A DNA stretch of 64,000 nucleotides from assembly GCF_018070345.1 (NCBI RefSeq), contig NZ_JAGPXX010000012.1:1-64000 (forward strand), in the 5' to 3' direction. The notes under the pieces were generated by a model that was not told the DNA's origin, did no database searches, and worked only from the letters and a program-made list of their open reading frames with translations. Positions 32,928 to 42,625 of the stretch are shown here, piece by piece (within the stretch, counting starts at the first letter, position 1; each line of letters begins with the position of its first letter). The position numbers were made by a program, and so were the translations under genes. The DNA is from Streptomyces sp. F63. Its GTDB lineage: Bacteria; Actinomycetota; Actinomycetes; Streptomycetales; Streptomycetaceae.

Positions 32928-33860
32928 ATGCCGCTTCACCCGTCGTCCGCCGTTTCCTCCGCCCGCCCCTCCCCGCTGCCCTCCCCGCCCGCCGGTACCC
33001 CGTGGCGTTCCGCGGCCACCGCCGCCGTCGTCGCCCGGCTGCGCGCCGCCGGCTGCGTCTTCGCCGAGGAGGAGGCGCGCCTGCTGATCTCCGCGGCGCC
33101 CGGCCCCGACCGGCTCACGGTCCTGGTGGACCGGCGCGCCGGCGGTCTGCCCCTCGAACACGTCCTCGGCTGGGCCGAGTTCTGCGGTATGCGCATCGCC
33201 GTGGAGCCCGGTGTCTTCGTTCCCCGCCGCCGCACGGAGTTCCTCGTCCGGCGTGCGGCGGCGCTCCGCCCGTCGGACGGCGACGCCGGCCCCGCCGCTC
33301 CGGCGCCGGTGGTCGTCGATCTGTGCTGCGGCTCGGGCGCCGTCGGCGCGGCCCTGGCGGAGGCGCTGGGGCGGGTGGAGCTGTACGCCGTCGACATCGA
33401 CCCGGCCGCCGTGCGGTGCGCCCGCCGCAACCTCGCCCCCGCCGGAGGCCGGGTCTACGAGGGCGACCTCTACCGGCCGCTGCCCGGCCGGCTGCGCGGC
33501 CGGGTCGAGATCCTGGTGGCCAACACGCCCTATGTGCCCACCGGTGCGATCGGGCTGCTGCCGCCGGAGGCCCGCGACCACGAACCGCGCATCGCGCTCG
33601 ACGGAGGCGCCGACGGGCTGGAGATCCAGCGGCGGGTGACCGCCGGCGCCGCCCGCTGGCTGGCGCCCGGCGGGCGCCTGCTGATCGAGACCGGCGAGCG
33701 GCAGGCGCCGGAGACCGCCTCGGCCTTCGCCGGCGCCGGCCTGATACCCCGCGTCGACCACTCCGAGGACCTGGACGCCACCGTCGTCACCGGCACCCGG
33801 CCTCCCCTCGGACCGGCCGGGCCGCGTCGCCCGGACCGGTCCGGGCACCGCCGCCTATAG
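32928..33860 (+). CDS. PrmC-related N5-glutamine methyltransferase-like protein
   Basis: A 310-residue SAM methyltransferase of the PrmC/HemK group. N-terminal helical domain (20-90), then FVPRRRTEFLVRRA, motif I VVDLCCGSGAVGAAL (about 125), YAVDIDPAAVRCARRN, and VANTPYVPTG. The hallmark NPPY, which holds the glutamine, is NTPY here, as in the actinobacterial PrmC-related subfamily. The target is uncertain: release factors use NPPY enzymes. GGAAGG precedes ATG 32928. A Pro/Ser-rich N-tail precedes the fold. Confidence 0.8.
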   Translation: MPLHPSSAVSSARPSPLPSPPAGTPWRSAATAAVVARLRAAGCVFAEEEARLLISAAPGPDRLTVLVDRRAGGLPLEHVLGWAEFCGMRIAVEPGVFVPRRRTEFLVRRAAALRPSDGDAGPAAPAPVVVDLCCGSGAVGAALAEALGRVELYAVDIDPAAVRCARRNLAPAGGRVYEGDLYRPLPGRLRGRVEILVANTPYVPTGAIGLLPPEARDHEPRIALDGGADGLEIQRRVTAGAARWLAPGGRLLIETGERQAPETASAFAGAGLIPRVDHSEDLDATVVTGTRPPLGPAGPRRPDRSGHRRL

Positions 33861-33861
33861 T
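33856..33861 (+). promoter_or_regulatory. -10 element for leaderless SRPBCC gene
   Basis: TATAGT overlaps the stop codon of the PrmC-like gene and leaves six bases to GTG 33868, with no ribosome site in between: the layout of a leaderless promoter. Confidence 0.45.
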
Positions 33862-33867
33862 CGTCCG

Positions 33868-34311
33868 GTGGCGCTCTTCCGCATCACCCGCCGTACGCCG
33901 CTGCCCGCCGAGGAGGCCTGGCGGCGGGTCACCGACTGGGAGCGGCACGCGGACCACGTGCCGCTGACGCGCATCACGGTCAGCCCGCCGCCGCCCGCAC
34001 CGACCCGCCGCGGCACCGTCGTCACGGCCCGCACCGGTGCCGGGCGGGCCGCGTTCGCGGACCCCATGGAGGTCGTTCTCTGGGAGCCGCCCGGGAACGG
34101 CCGCCCGGGCCGCTGCCGGTTGGAGAAACGCGGCCGCGTCGTGACGGGCTGGGCCGGGATCGAGGTCCGCGCCCGCGGCACCGGCTCGGAGGTGCTCTGG
34201 AGCGAGGAGCTGAGCATCACCGGGCTGCCGCGGCTCCTCGACCGCCCGGCGGCGCCGGCCGGCCGGCTGCTCTTCGGCCGTGTCCTCGCCCGGCTGCTGG
34301 CCGCCGGCTGA
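33868..34311 (+). CDS. SRPBCC (polyketide cyclase-like) protein
   Basis: A 147-residue START-like fold protein: FRITRRTPLPAEEAWRRVTDWERHADHVPLT is the classic first strand and helix, followed by beta strands with VVLWEPPG and EVLWSEELSITGLP and a long C-terminal helix. Such proteins bind hydrophobic ligands or act as cyclases; ligand unknown. It starts 7 bp after the PrmC-like gene and lacks a ribosome site; see the leaderless promoter entry. Confidence 0.8.
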   Translation: MALFRITRRTPLPAEEAWRRVTDWERHADHVPLTRITVSPPPPAPTRRGTVVTARTGAGRAAFADPMEVVLWEPPGNGRPGRCRLEKRGRVVTGWAGIEVRARGTGSEVLWSEELSITGLPRLLDRPAAPAGRLLFGRVLARLLAAG

Positions 34312-34421
34312 CGTCCGCCCGTGCGGACGGCGGCTGCGCGCACCCTCCGGCGTTCCCGGGGCAGAAGAGAAACCGACCGGACCGCCGAGCCCTCGCCGGA
34401 GGGCAGTGAGGAGAAGGAACC

Positions 34422-34619
34422 GTGCCCGTCACCTTCCGGAAGAGTTTCCGCATCCTGCCCGGAGTGCGGCTGAACCTCAACCGCCGCTCCCTGTCGGTCA
34501 CGTTCGGCTCGGGAAAGGGCCCCAGGCGGACGTACAGCACCACCGGACGCACCACCACCAGCCATGACCTGCCGGGCCCCTTCGGCTATCGCAGGACCAC
34601 GGGGCGGGGCGGGCGCTGA
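34422..34619 (+). CDS. DUF4236 small protein
   Basis: A 65-residue basic protein. FRKSFRILPGVRLNLNRRSLSVTFG is the DUF4236 signature (a small beta-rich domain found alone or in nuclease-associated proteins); the C-terminal half is a Thr/Arg/Gly tail. GAGAAGGA precedes GTG 34422. Function unknown. Confidence 0.85.
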   Translation: MPVTFRKSFRILPGVRLNLNRRSLSVTFGSGKGPRRTYSTTGRTTTSHDLPGPFGYRRTTGRGGR

Positions 34620-34796
34620 TCCGCGCGGCGCCCGCCCCGGCCAGGGCGGGCCGCGGAGGAGGAGGGCGCGGGGCCGGCGACCGGGAGGACCGCCTCGCCG
34701 GCCTCGCGCCGGGGGGCTCCGCGCCGGGGGGCTCCGTGGCGGGCAGGCCGCGGGAGGGCGGGCCGGAGCGGGGCGGCGGAGAGAACCGCTCGCAGG

Positions 34797-35492
34797 TCAG
34801 CCCCGTTCGCCGTACCGGACGGTGACCTTCTCGAAGCCGAGCGAGGTCAGCAGCCCGCGGAGCATCGCGGTGGTGTTCTTCTCGGCACGCTCCGCCAGCT
34901 CGCTCTCCTCGGCGGCCTCGGCGATGTGCCGCACCGCGAGCCGGTTGACGGCGCGTTCGTCGTTCGGGTTGTCGGAGAAGAGATCGCCGAGCCGGTTCAG
35001 CAGCCCGCGCTGCTTCGAGACGGCATGGGAACGGTCGGCGTCCAGGGCGGGCTTCCCCAGCCGCGCGTGGGGAAGCCGGAGGGTGGCCTCGGTGCGCTCC
35101 TCGTCGACGACGACGCTGCGCTCACCGAGGCTTCCGAGGTCCACGTACGCACTGACGCTGCCGGTACCGATGTAGAGCGTCCTGGTGCCGCGGATGGAGT
35201 CCGGCAGATACTTGGTGTCCTTCTCCAGATCGACGACGACCTGGAAGTTGCCGGAGGCGCCCTCGTAGCGGCTCATGTCCCGGATGGACTCCAGCAGGGC
35301 CGGACCGGACCGGTCGTGCGTCTCCTCCCCGAAGAGGCCGTCCAGGTCCGGGATGACGTCGGCCCTGACCGCGAGGGTGAACAGCAGCAGCAGCGCCGCG
35401 AGCCCGGCGGCCGCCCCGGCCCACCACGGGAAGCGGCGGGACCGGCCGGGCGGGGCCGGGGGAGCGGACTGGGTCTCGCTGGGTGCGACCAC
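34797..35492 (-). CDS. DUF4230 membrane-anchored protein
   Basis: A 231-residue protein with one N-terminal membrane helix (about 23-43, WWAGAAAGLAALLLLFTLAV) and an extracellular DUF4230 domain: SRYEGASGNFQVVVDLEKD, then GSVSAYVDLGSL, then VDEERTEATLRLPHARLGKP. The C-terminus is helical and charged. GGGAGG lies before GTG 35492. Function unknown. The 608-bp region that follows (35493-36099) shows no supported gene. Confidence 0.85.
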   Translation of the reverse strand: MVAPSETQSAPPAPPGRSRRFPWWAGAAAGLAALLLLFTLAVRADVIPDLDGLFGEETHDRSGPALLESIRDMSRYEGASGNFQVVVDLEKDTKYLPDSIRGTRTLYIGTGSVSAYVDLGSLGERSVVVDEERTEATLRLPHARLGKPALDADRSHAVSKQRGLLNRLGDLFSDNPNDERAVNRLAVRHIAEAAEESELAERAEKNTTAMLRGLLTSLGFEKVTVRYGERG

Positions 35493-36099
35493 GATGAGCC
35501 TCCCGGGGACGCGGACTTGTTATGGACCTGACGCCCGTATGCCCGGGCGGCGCGGCACGCAGTCGTGGCGGGGCGCGCCCGGTGGGTGCACGGGAAGCAT
35601 GGGCCGCCTCCTCTGCGCCCCCGTGGTCCGGCGTCCGGCATCCGTACCGCCGCAGGACGCCGGCTCGCACCCGTGTCGGCGTCCCGCCGGTCACCGCCCG
35701 GTCCGTCAACTCCTCGCTCAGCAGGGCCCATTGGTCCCGGTGGCCTTCCCCGTTCGGCACTGTTGCCGGGCCGGTGCGACCCGGCAGCCTGGTTCCGCGG
35801 CCTTGGGGGGCCGGCACGAGGGGGGAACGAGGGGGGTAGAAAAGGGGGGAGAGGGGCGGCCCGGCAGAGTGTCCCCGGGCCGTCCCCGTCGCGTCCGGAC
35901 CGGCCGGGGCCACCCCGGCCGGGTCCCCGGGCCCGGCCGCCACACACCACACGGGCGCGTCGACGCCGGCGGCAATGCGTTCCTCCCGCGCGCCGCGGCG
36001 TCCAGCGGATCCGCGCGCGCCCGCCCCGCGGTGGATGCATCACCGCCCGTCGCGGTCCGTCCGCCGCCACCTCACTTTCCCCGAGGAGGGTCGGGACCC

Positions 36100-37026
36100 A
36101 TGTCCTCACCTACGACGTCACCCGCGTCCTCGTCACCGCGCCCGCCGGCCTCCCCCCTGGCCCCGCCCGCGCCCCCGCCCGCGGGCATCGCGCCTCCGGG
36201 GAGCGCCGGCACCTCCCGCCGCCGGCAGGTCCTGGCCGCCTCGGCGGCCGTCCTGGCGCTCACCGCCGCCGGTGCCACGGGCAGCGCCTCCGCCGCGGGG
36301 CAGTCCGCCGCGGGGCAGTCCTCCGCGGCACGGCCCGCCGCGGCCTGCGACGCCTCCGGCTTCTGCGAGGACTTCGAATCGCAGACCGGTACGGCGCCCG
36401 CCGGCCGCTGGACCGCCGGCGCCGCCAACTGCACCGGCAGCGGCACCGCGACGGTGGACTCCGGCACCGCGCACACCGGGAGCAAGTCGCTCCGGATCGA
36501 CGGCAGGGCCGGCTACTGCAACCACATCTTCGCCGCCACCCCGCTGACCGAGGTGGCGGGAAGCTCCGCGCTGCACGTCCGCTTCTGGGTGCGGCACACC
36601 ACCGCGCTGCCCGCCGCCCATGTGACGTTCGCGGCCATGAAGGACGCCAACGACGGCGGCAAGGACCTCCGGATGGGCGGCCAGAACGGCGCCCTCCAGT
36701 GGAACCGCGAATCCGACGACGCGACCCTGCCGGAGCAGAGCCCGGTCGGGGTGTCCAAGAGCATGCCCCTGCCCGTGAACGAATGGACCTGCGTCGAGTA
36801 CGGCATCGAGGGCTCCACCCTGGAGACCCGGGTGAACGGCTCGGTCGTCGAAGGGCTCGTCATCGACGGCACGCCCACCCACGACATCGACCGGCAGTGG
36901 CTGAACAAGCCGGGCTGGCGCCCCTCCCTCACCGACCTGCGGCTCGGCTGGGAGAGTTACGGCAACGGGGACGACACCCTCTGGTACGACGACATCGCCG
37001 TCGGCACCGCGCCGATCGGCTGCTGA
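36100..37026 (+). CDS. Secreted Cip1-like polysaccharide-active protein
   Basis: A 308-residue secreted protein similar to the fungal cellulose-induced protein Cip1 and its Streptomyces relatives, related to beta-jelly-roll polysaccharide lyases. A Tat-like signal (SRRRQVLAASAAVLALTAAG, 39-58) ends near ASA. The mature domain begins CDASGFCEDFESQ with a Cys pair, then SLRIDGRAGYCNHIF, HVRFWVRH, GNGDDTLWYDDIAVGT. GAGGAGGG precedes ATG 36100. Followed by a LacI regulator, suggesting carbohydrate control. Exact activity (lyase or accessory) is unresolved. Confidence 0.75.
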   Translation: MSSPTTSPASSSPRPPASPLAPPAPPPAGIAPPGSAGTSRRRQVLAASAAVLALTAAGATGSASAAGQSAAGQSSAARPAAACDASGFCEDFESQTGTAPAGRWTAGAANCTGSGTATVDSGTAHTGSKSLRIDGRAGYCNHIFAATPLTEVAGSSALHVRFWVRHTTALPAAHVTFAAMKDANDGGKDLRMGGQNGALQWNRESDDATLPEQSPVGVSKSMPLPVNEWTCVEYGIEGSTLETRVNGSVVEGLVIDGTPTHDIDRQWLNKPGWRPSLTDLRLGWESYGNGDDTLWYDDIAVGTAPIGC

Positions 37027-37161
37027 CCCCGAACAGCGGACGGAACCCCCGACGGTGCCGTCCGCGGTGCCCCCGGGCCCCGCGCCGCGCGCGGGTCCGG
37101 GCGGCCGCCGGGCCGGCGGAACCTTCCCTTCCCTGGCGGTCCTTCTGTTCCGTGGGTAGTC

Positions 37162-37175
37162 TGAAACCGCTTCCA
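37162..37175. promoter_or_regulatory. LacI-type operator candidate
   Basis: TGAAACCGCTTCCA (reverse TGGAAGCGGTTTCA) fits the TGGAA-N-CG-N-TTCCA pattern of LacI-family sites with two changes. It lies 136 bp after the Cip1-like gene and 287 bp before the LacI gene, so it may control the regulator. No other element is clear in this 435-bp gap. Confidence 0.4.
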
Positions 37176-37461
37176 GTGCGCTGCCGGCGAGGCGTCGCCC
37201 GCGGTCACCGGAATCGGACGGCGTCAGTGGGGGTGGGGGAGTGCTCAGCACGCAGCAGCCAACCGGCACGGCCTGCCGCGGCCGGCCGCGGGTTCGCGGT
37301 GGTTCCGCGCAACCCGCCCCCGCGCCGCGGCGGAGCCCCGCAATCCCGCACCGCGCGGCCCCCGCGGGCCGCCGGGCGCGCGCCGTCCGAGCAGCCGCCC
37401 TCAGCGCGGCCCCCCGCGCGCGGCGCGGGGGGCGGGAAACACTGCCACACGCGGAGAGCCG

Positions 37462-38505
37462 GTGACTGAATCAGCGGGGGCCCAGCCCCTGGGACGACCG
37501 GGCCCGAACGCGAGCCCCACGCTCGAACAGGTCGCGCGGGCCGCCGGGGTCTCCCGCGCCACGGCCTCCCGGGCGATCAACGGCCTGCCCTACGTCAGCG
37601 AGAAGGCCCGGGAGCAAGTGGCCCACGCGGTCGAGGTGCTGGGCTACCGCGCGAACCAGGTCGCCCGGTCGCTGGCCACCAGGAGAACCGGCTCCATCGC
37701 CCTGGTGATGTCCGAGCCCGGCAACTTCGTGCTCAGCGACCCCTTCTTCGCCCGGGTGCTGCGCGGTATCTACAGCGGCCTCTCCGGCAGCCAGCTCCAG
37801 CTGGTGCTGCTGATGACCAACGAGCAGGACGAGGACGGCTTCGCCCGCTACCTCTGCGGCGGTCACGTCGACGGCGCGCTCGTCGTCAGCCTGCACGGCG
37901 AGGACCCGCTGCCCAGCCTGCTGGTCGAAGCGGGCCTGCCCGTGGTCCTCGGCGGCCGGCCGCTGGTCCGGGTCGACGCCCCGTACGTCGACGTGGACAA
38001 CTTCAACGGCGCCTGCCTGGCGGCCCGTCACCTCATCGACACCGGACGGACCAGGGTGGCCACCATCGCCGGCCCGGCCGACATGGCGGTCGGCATGGAC
38101 CGGCTCAGCGGCTGGCGCCGCGGCATGGCCGGCACGGGCTTCCCGACCGACGCGGTCGCGCACGGCGATTTCACGGTCGAGGGCGGGGCGGCCGCGATGC
38201 GGCGGCTCCTGGAGTCCCATCCGGACCTCGACGCCGTCTTCGCGGCCTCGGACCTGATGGCCGTCGGCGCCCTGCAGGCGTTGCAGGCCGCGGGGCGGCG
38301 CATCCCGGAGGACGTCGCGGTCGTCGGCTTCGACAACCTCGACATCGCGGCCACCGCCTCCCCGCCGCTGACCACCGTCCGGCAGCCGATCGAGGAGTTC
38401 GGCCGCACCATGACCTGGCGGCTGCTCGCCCAGCTGTCCGGCGAGGCCGGCCTGCCGCCGTCGATCCTGCTGCAGACGGAACTGGTGCGCCGGGACTCGG
38501 CCTGA
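37462..38505 (+). CDS. LacI-family regulator, second paralog
   Basis: A 347-residue repressor with HTH PTLEQVARAAGVSRATASRA (about 19-38), hinge RANQVARSLATRRTGSIALVM, and a sugar-binding domain (ALVVSLHGEDPLPSLL, VFAASDLMAVGAL, VGFDNLDIAATASPPL). It has the same architecture as the regulator at 20793 but a different recognition helix (SRATASRA against GRTTVSRV), so a different operator. Downstream of the Cip1-like gene, which may be a target. GGAGAG precedes GTG 37462. Confidence 0.92.
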   Translation: MTESAGAQPLGRPGPNASPTLEQVARAAGVSRATASRAINGLPYVSEKAREQVAHAVEVLGYRANQVARSLATRRTGSIALVMSEPGNFVLSDPFFARVLRGIYSGLSGSQLQLVLLMTNEQDEDGFARYLCGGHVDGALVVSLHGEDPLPSLLVEAGLPVVLGGRPLVRVDAPYVDVDNFNGACLAARHLIDTGRTRVATIAGPADMAVGMDRLSGWRRGMAGTGFPTDAVAHGDFTVEGGAAAMRRLLESHPDLDAVFAASDLMAVGALQALQAAGRRIPEDVAVVGFDNLDIAATASPPLTTVRQPIEEFGRTMTWRLLAQLSGEAGLPPSILLQTELVRRDSA

Positions 38506-38840
38506 CCCCTCGCGGCGCGGCGCGGCGCGTCCGGCCCGGGCGCGGGCCCGGCCGGGGCCGGCACCCGGTCCGGCACCCGGGGGGACGCGCCGGGCGGGCG
38601 CACCGGTGCGGCGCTCCGCGGCCCGGGCGGTAACCTCCCACCCGGACGCGCGAGGTGACGACCGGACGGGTGTGATGCGGGAGCGGCGCGCCGCGGTCCG
38701 CCCGGGTGCCCGCCGTGCGGCCGCAGTTCCGGCCGCGTGGCCCGGCCCCGGGGCCGTCCGTCGTGTGCCCCGCGTCGGCACGGCGGGGAAACGGGCGCGT
38801 TGACCTCTCGTTCAGCGAACGTTGATCCACCGGATGCAGC

Positions 38841-39119
38841 ATGACCGGCATGCTGATCGATTTCATCGGGCCGGCGGAGCACGCTTCCGGCTGGCGGGAG
38901 CGCGCGCTGTGCGCGCAGACCGGGCCCGACTTCTTCTTTCCGGTTCCCGGCGGCTCCACCCGGGAGGCCAAGCAGGTCTGCCGGGCGTGCGAGGGACGCG
39001 TGGAGTGCCTGGAGTACGCCCTGGAGAACGACGAGCGGTTCGGCGTCTGGGGAGGTCTGTCCGAGAAGGAGCGGCGTCGGCTGCGCAGGGCGCGCAGAAG
39101 CGCGAGCGGCACGTCCTGA
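38841..39119 (+). CDS. WhiB-like iron-sulfur transcription factor
   Basis: A 92-residue Wbl protein. Four cluster-binding Cys: ALCAQTG, VCRACEGRVEC (the CxxCxxxxxC set), then the GVWGG turn and a basic ERRRLRRARR tail for DNA binding. Wbl proteins bind sigma factor HrdB and DNA and respond to redox or NO. ATG 38841 and ATG 38850 are both possible starts. The preceding 335 bp (38506-38840) hold its promoter but no gene. Confidence 0.95.
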   Translation: MTGMLIDFIGPAEHASGWRERALCAQTGPDFFFPVPGGSTREAKQVCRACEGRVECLEYALENDERFGVWGGLSEKERRRLRRARRSASGTS

Positions 39120-39222
39120 CGTGACGGCCGCGGCCCGCACCGGCGGCAGGGGACGGGGCCGGCGCGGACCGCGGCACCGATTTTGCGCCCGGGCCGGTAA
39201 CGCGTAGAGTCGGGTCCATCGA

Positions 39223-39296
39223 CGCGGGGTGGAGCAGCTCGGTAGCTCGCTGGGCTCATAACCCAGAGGTCGCAGGTTCAAATCCTGTCCCCGCTA
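39223..39296 (+). tRNA. Initiator tRNA-fMet (CAU)
   Basis: Full cloverleaf with anticodon CAT in CTCATAA. The first base C1 does not pair with T72, and three G-C pairs (GGG/CCC) close the anticodon loop; both mark an initiator. The T-arm is GCAGGTTCAAATCCTGT. The 3' CCA is not encoded. Confidence 0.97.
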
Positions 39297-39302
39297 CGGA
39301 AC

Positions 39303-39336
39303 GCCGGGCCCGGTGCGCAAGCGCGCCGGGCCCGGC
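39303..39336 (+). terminator. Terminator after tRNA-fMet
   Basis: GCCGGGCCCGG (39303-39313) pairs perfectly with CCGGGCCCGGC (39326-39336), then TTGTTG. Seven bases past the tRNA. Confidence 0.75.
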
Positions 39337-39413
39337 TTGTTGCCGTCAGGGTGGCCGCGGGTCACCGCTGCCGGGCCCCGGCCGGGGCCCGGGTCCGGCA
39401 GCGGCCGCCGCCG

Positions 39414-40385
39414 TCAGGAGGCCGCGCGGGCGGCGCGGCGGGCGAGCAGGGCCTCGCGGCGCTCGTCGAACTTCCTGGCCTGCGCGTCGAGGCCGCCCAT
39501 GTAAAGGCCCAGCTCCTCCTGGGCCTTGAGCCCCTCGGGGCCGAGCCCGGAGATCTCCAGCACCTTCAGGAAGCGCAGCACCGGCTGGAGCACGTCGTCG
39601 TGGTGGATGCGGAGGTTGTAGATGCCGCCGATGGCCATCTGCGCGGCGGCCCGCTCGAACCCCGGCATTCCGTGGCCGGGCATCCGGAAGTTGACGACGA
39701 CGTCGCGGACGGCCGCCATGGTCTGGTCCGGAGCCAGCTCGAACGCCTTGCCGAGCAGATTGCGGTAGAAGACCATGTGCAGGTTCTCGTCGGTGGCGAT
39801 CCGGGAGAGCATGCGGTCGCAGACCGGGTCACCGGAGTGGTGGCCGGTGTTGCGGTGCGAGATCCGGGTGGCGAGCTCCTGGAAGGCGACGTACGCGACG
39901 GAGTGCAGCATGCTGTGCCGGTTGTCGGACTCGAACCCCTCCGACATGTGCGCCATGCGGAACTCCTCCAGCTGCACCGGGTCCACGGCCCGGGAGGTCA
40001 GCAGGTAGTCCCGCATCACGATGCCGTGCCGGCCCTCCTCCGCGGTCCAGCGGTGCACCCAGGTGCCCCAGGCGCCGTCGCGGCCGAAGAGGGAGGCGAT
40101 CTCGTGGTGGTAGCTGGGGAGGTTGTCCTCGGTGAGCAGGTTGACCACGAGGGCGATCCGGCCGATGTCGCTGACCTTGGACTGCTCCGGGGCCCAGGCC
40201 TCGCCGCCCAGCGGGCCGTCGAAGTTGCGGCCGTCGCTCCACGGCACGTACTCGTGCGGCATCCAGTCCTTGGCGGCCTTGAGGTGCCGGTTGAGTTCGT
40301 CCTCGACGACCTCCTCCAGCGCGTACAGCAGCTTGGCGTCGCTCCACCCCTCGGAGCCGGCGAGGGAGGCGGGGGTCTGGGTCAC
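39414..40385 (-). CDS. Acyl-ACP desaturase (DesA-like, diiron)
   Basis: A 323-residue soluble desaturase that introduces a double bond into acyl-ACP. Two diiron motifs are seen: EEGRH (116-120) and DENLH (199-203), with the first-ligand Glu regions VEDELNRH and TEDNLPSYHHEI. AGGAG precedes GTG 40385. The promoter has a repeated operator (next entry), so it is probably regulated by a TetR-type lipid sensor encoded elsewhere. The electron donor is not in the window. Confidence 0.93.
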   Translation of the reverse strand: MTQTPASLAGSEGWSDAKLLYALEEVVEDELNRHLKAAKDWMPHEYVPWSDGRNFDGPLGGEAWAPEQSKVSDIGRIALVVNLLTEDNLPSYHHEIASLFGRDGAWGTWVHRWTAEEGRHGIVMRDYLLTSRAVDPVQLEEFRMAHMSEGFESDNRHSMLHSVAYVAFQELATRISHRNTGHHSGDPVCDRMLSRIATDENLHMVFYRNLLGKAFELAPDQTMAAVRDVVVNFRMPGHGMPGFERAAAQMAIGGIYNLRIHHDDVLQPVLRFLKVLEISGLGPEGLKAQEELGLYMGGLDAQARKFDERREALLARRAARAAS

Positions 40386-40411
40386 AACGAGCTCCTGGAA
40401 ACGTGCGGATC

Positions 40412-40446
40412 ACCTACGGCTCCGTAGGTTACGAGACCGTAGGTTA
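40412..40446. promoter_or_regulatory. Repeated operator upstream of desaturase
   Basis: ACCTACGG-CT-CCGTAGGT (40412-40429) is a perfect 8-bp inverted repeat; the right half recurs as CCGTAGGTTA at 40437-40446, a 15-bp direct-repeat period. The block ends 27 bp from the desaturase start. It looks like a TetR-type site; the regulator is unknown. Confidence 0.7.
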
Positions 40447-40560
40447 AGCACTGGGGAGCGCCCGGGACCAGGGGGGTGGGGCTAATCACGAGGTACCTCC
40501 CGCAATGTCGGGTGCGGGCCGGGCCGGGGCGGGCACCGGACGCTCCGGGCCCGGATGCCT

Positions 40561-40632
40561 CCCGGAAGCCCGGAAGCCCGGAAGCCCGGAAGCCCGGAAG
40601 CCCGGCGGCCCGGAAGCCCGGAAGCCCGGCGG
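40561..40632. repeat. CCCGGAAG octamer tandem repeat
   Basis: Nine consecutive 8-mers: seven CCCGGAAG and two CCCGGCGG variants (sixth and ninth), between the ABC-F stop and the desaturase promoter. Confidence 0.95.
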
Positions 40633-40652
40633 CCCCGGCACCCCCCTTCCGC

Positions 40653-42269
<1,617 letters not shown>

Positions 42270-42427
42270 GCGGGCCTCCTGGGGCGCCGTGGTGCGCGGG
42301 GTGCGCGGGGTGCGGGGCATCGGGAGGAGACACCGGGAATGCCGCGGCGGAAGAGGGGCACCAGAGAACAACCGGAGAAGAAGCCCCGGTCGGGACGGAC
42401 GGCTCGGTGCCGAGGTCGCACAACGGC

Positions 42428-42461
42428 CCACGCCGGGGCCGGCCTTCCGGCCGGGGCGTGG
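42428..42461 (-). promoter_or_regulatory. Leader hairpin upstream of ABC-F gene
   Basis: Arms 42428-42442 and 42447-42461 form a 15-bp stem with two mismatches and loop CCTT, about 160 bp before the ABC-F start. On the minus strand an open frame in phase with the gene runs through it. ABC-F genes in Streptomyces are often controlled by ribosome-mediated attenuation, which this could support. The 356-bp gap also holds the promoter of the divergent GPP34 gene. Confidence 0.4.
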
Positions 42462-42625
42462 CACACGGTGTCCCATGACCTCAGACGAGCAACGCCTTCT
42501 CCATCCACCGACGACAGGGCCGGTTGCCACCGTAGGGATGCGGCCGGGCGCAGGCAACGGCATTTCCGCCCGTGCGGCCGGGGTGCTCGCCGCCGCACCG
42601 GCCGCCCGATCCACAGGAGGCCGAT

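Noticed and set aside
35493..36099. Open frames of about 85-105 codons between DUF4230 and the Cip1-like gene
   Set aside because: Composition is Arg/Pro-rich without coding bias, no ribosome site, no recognisable motif.
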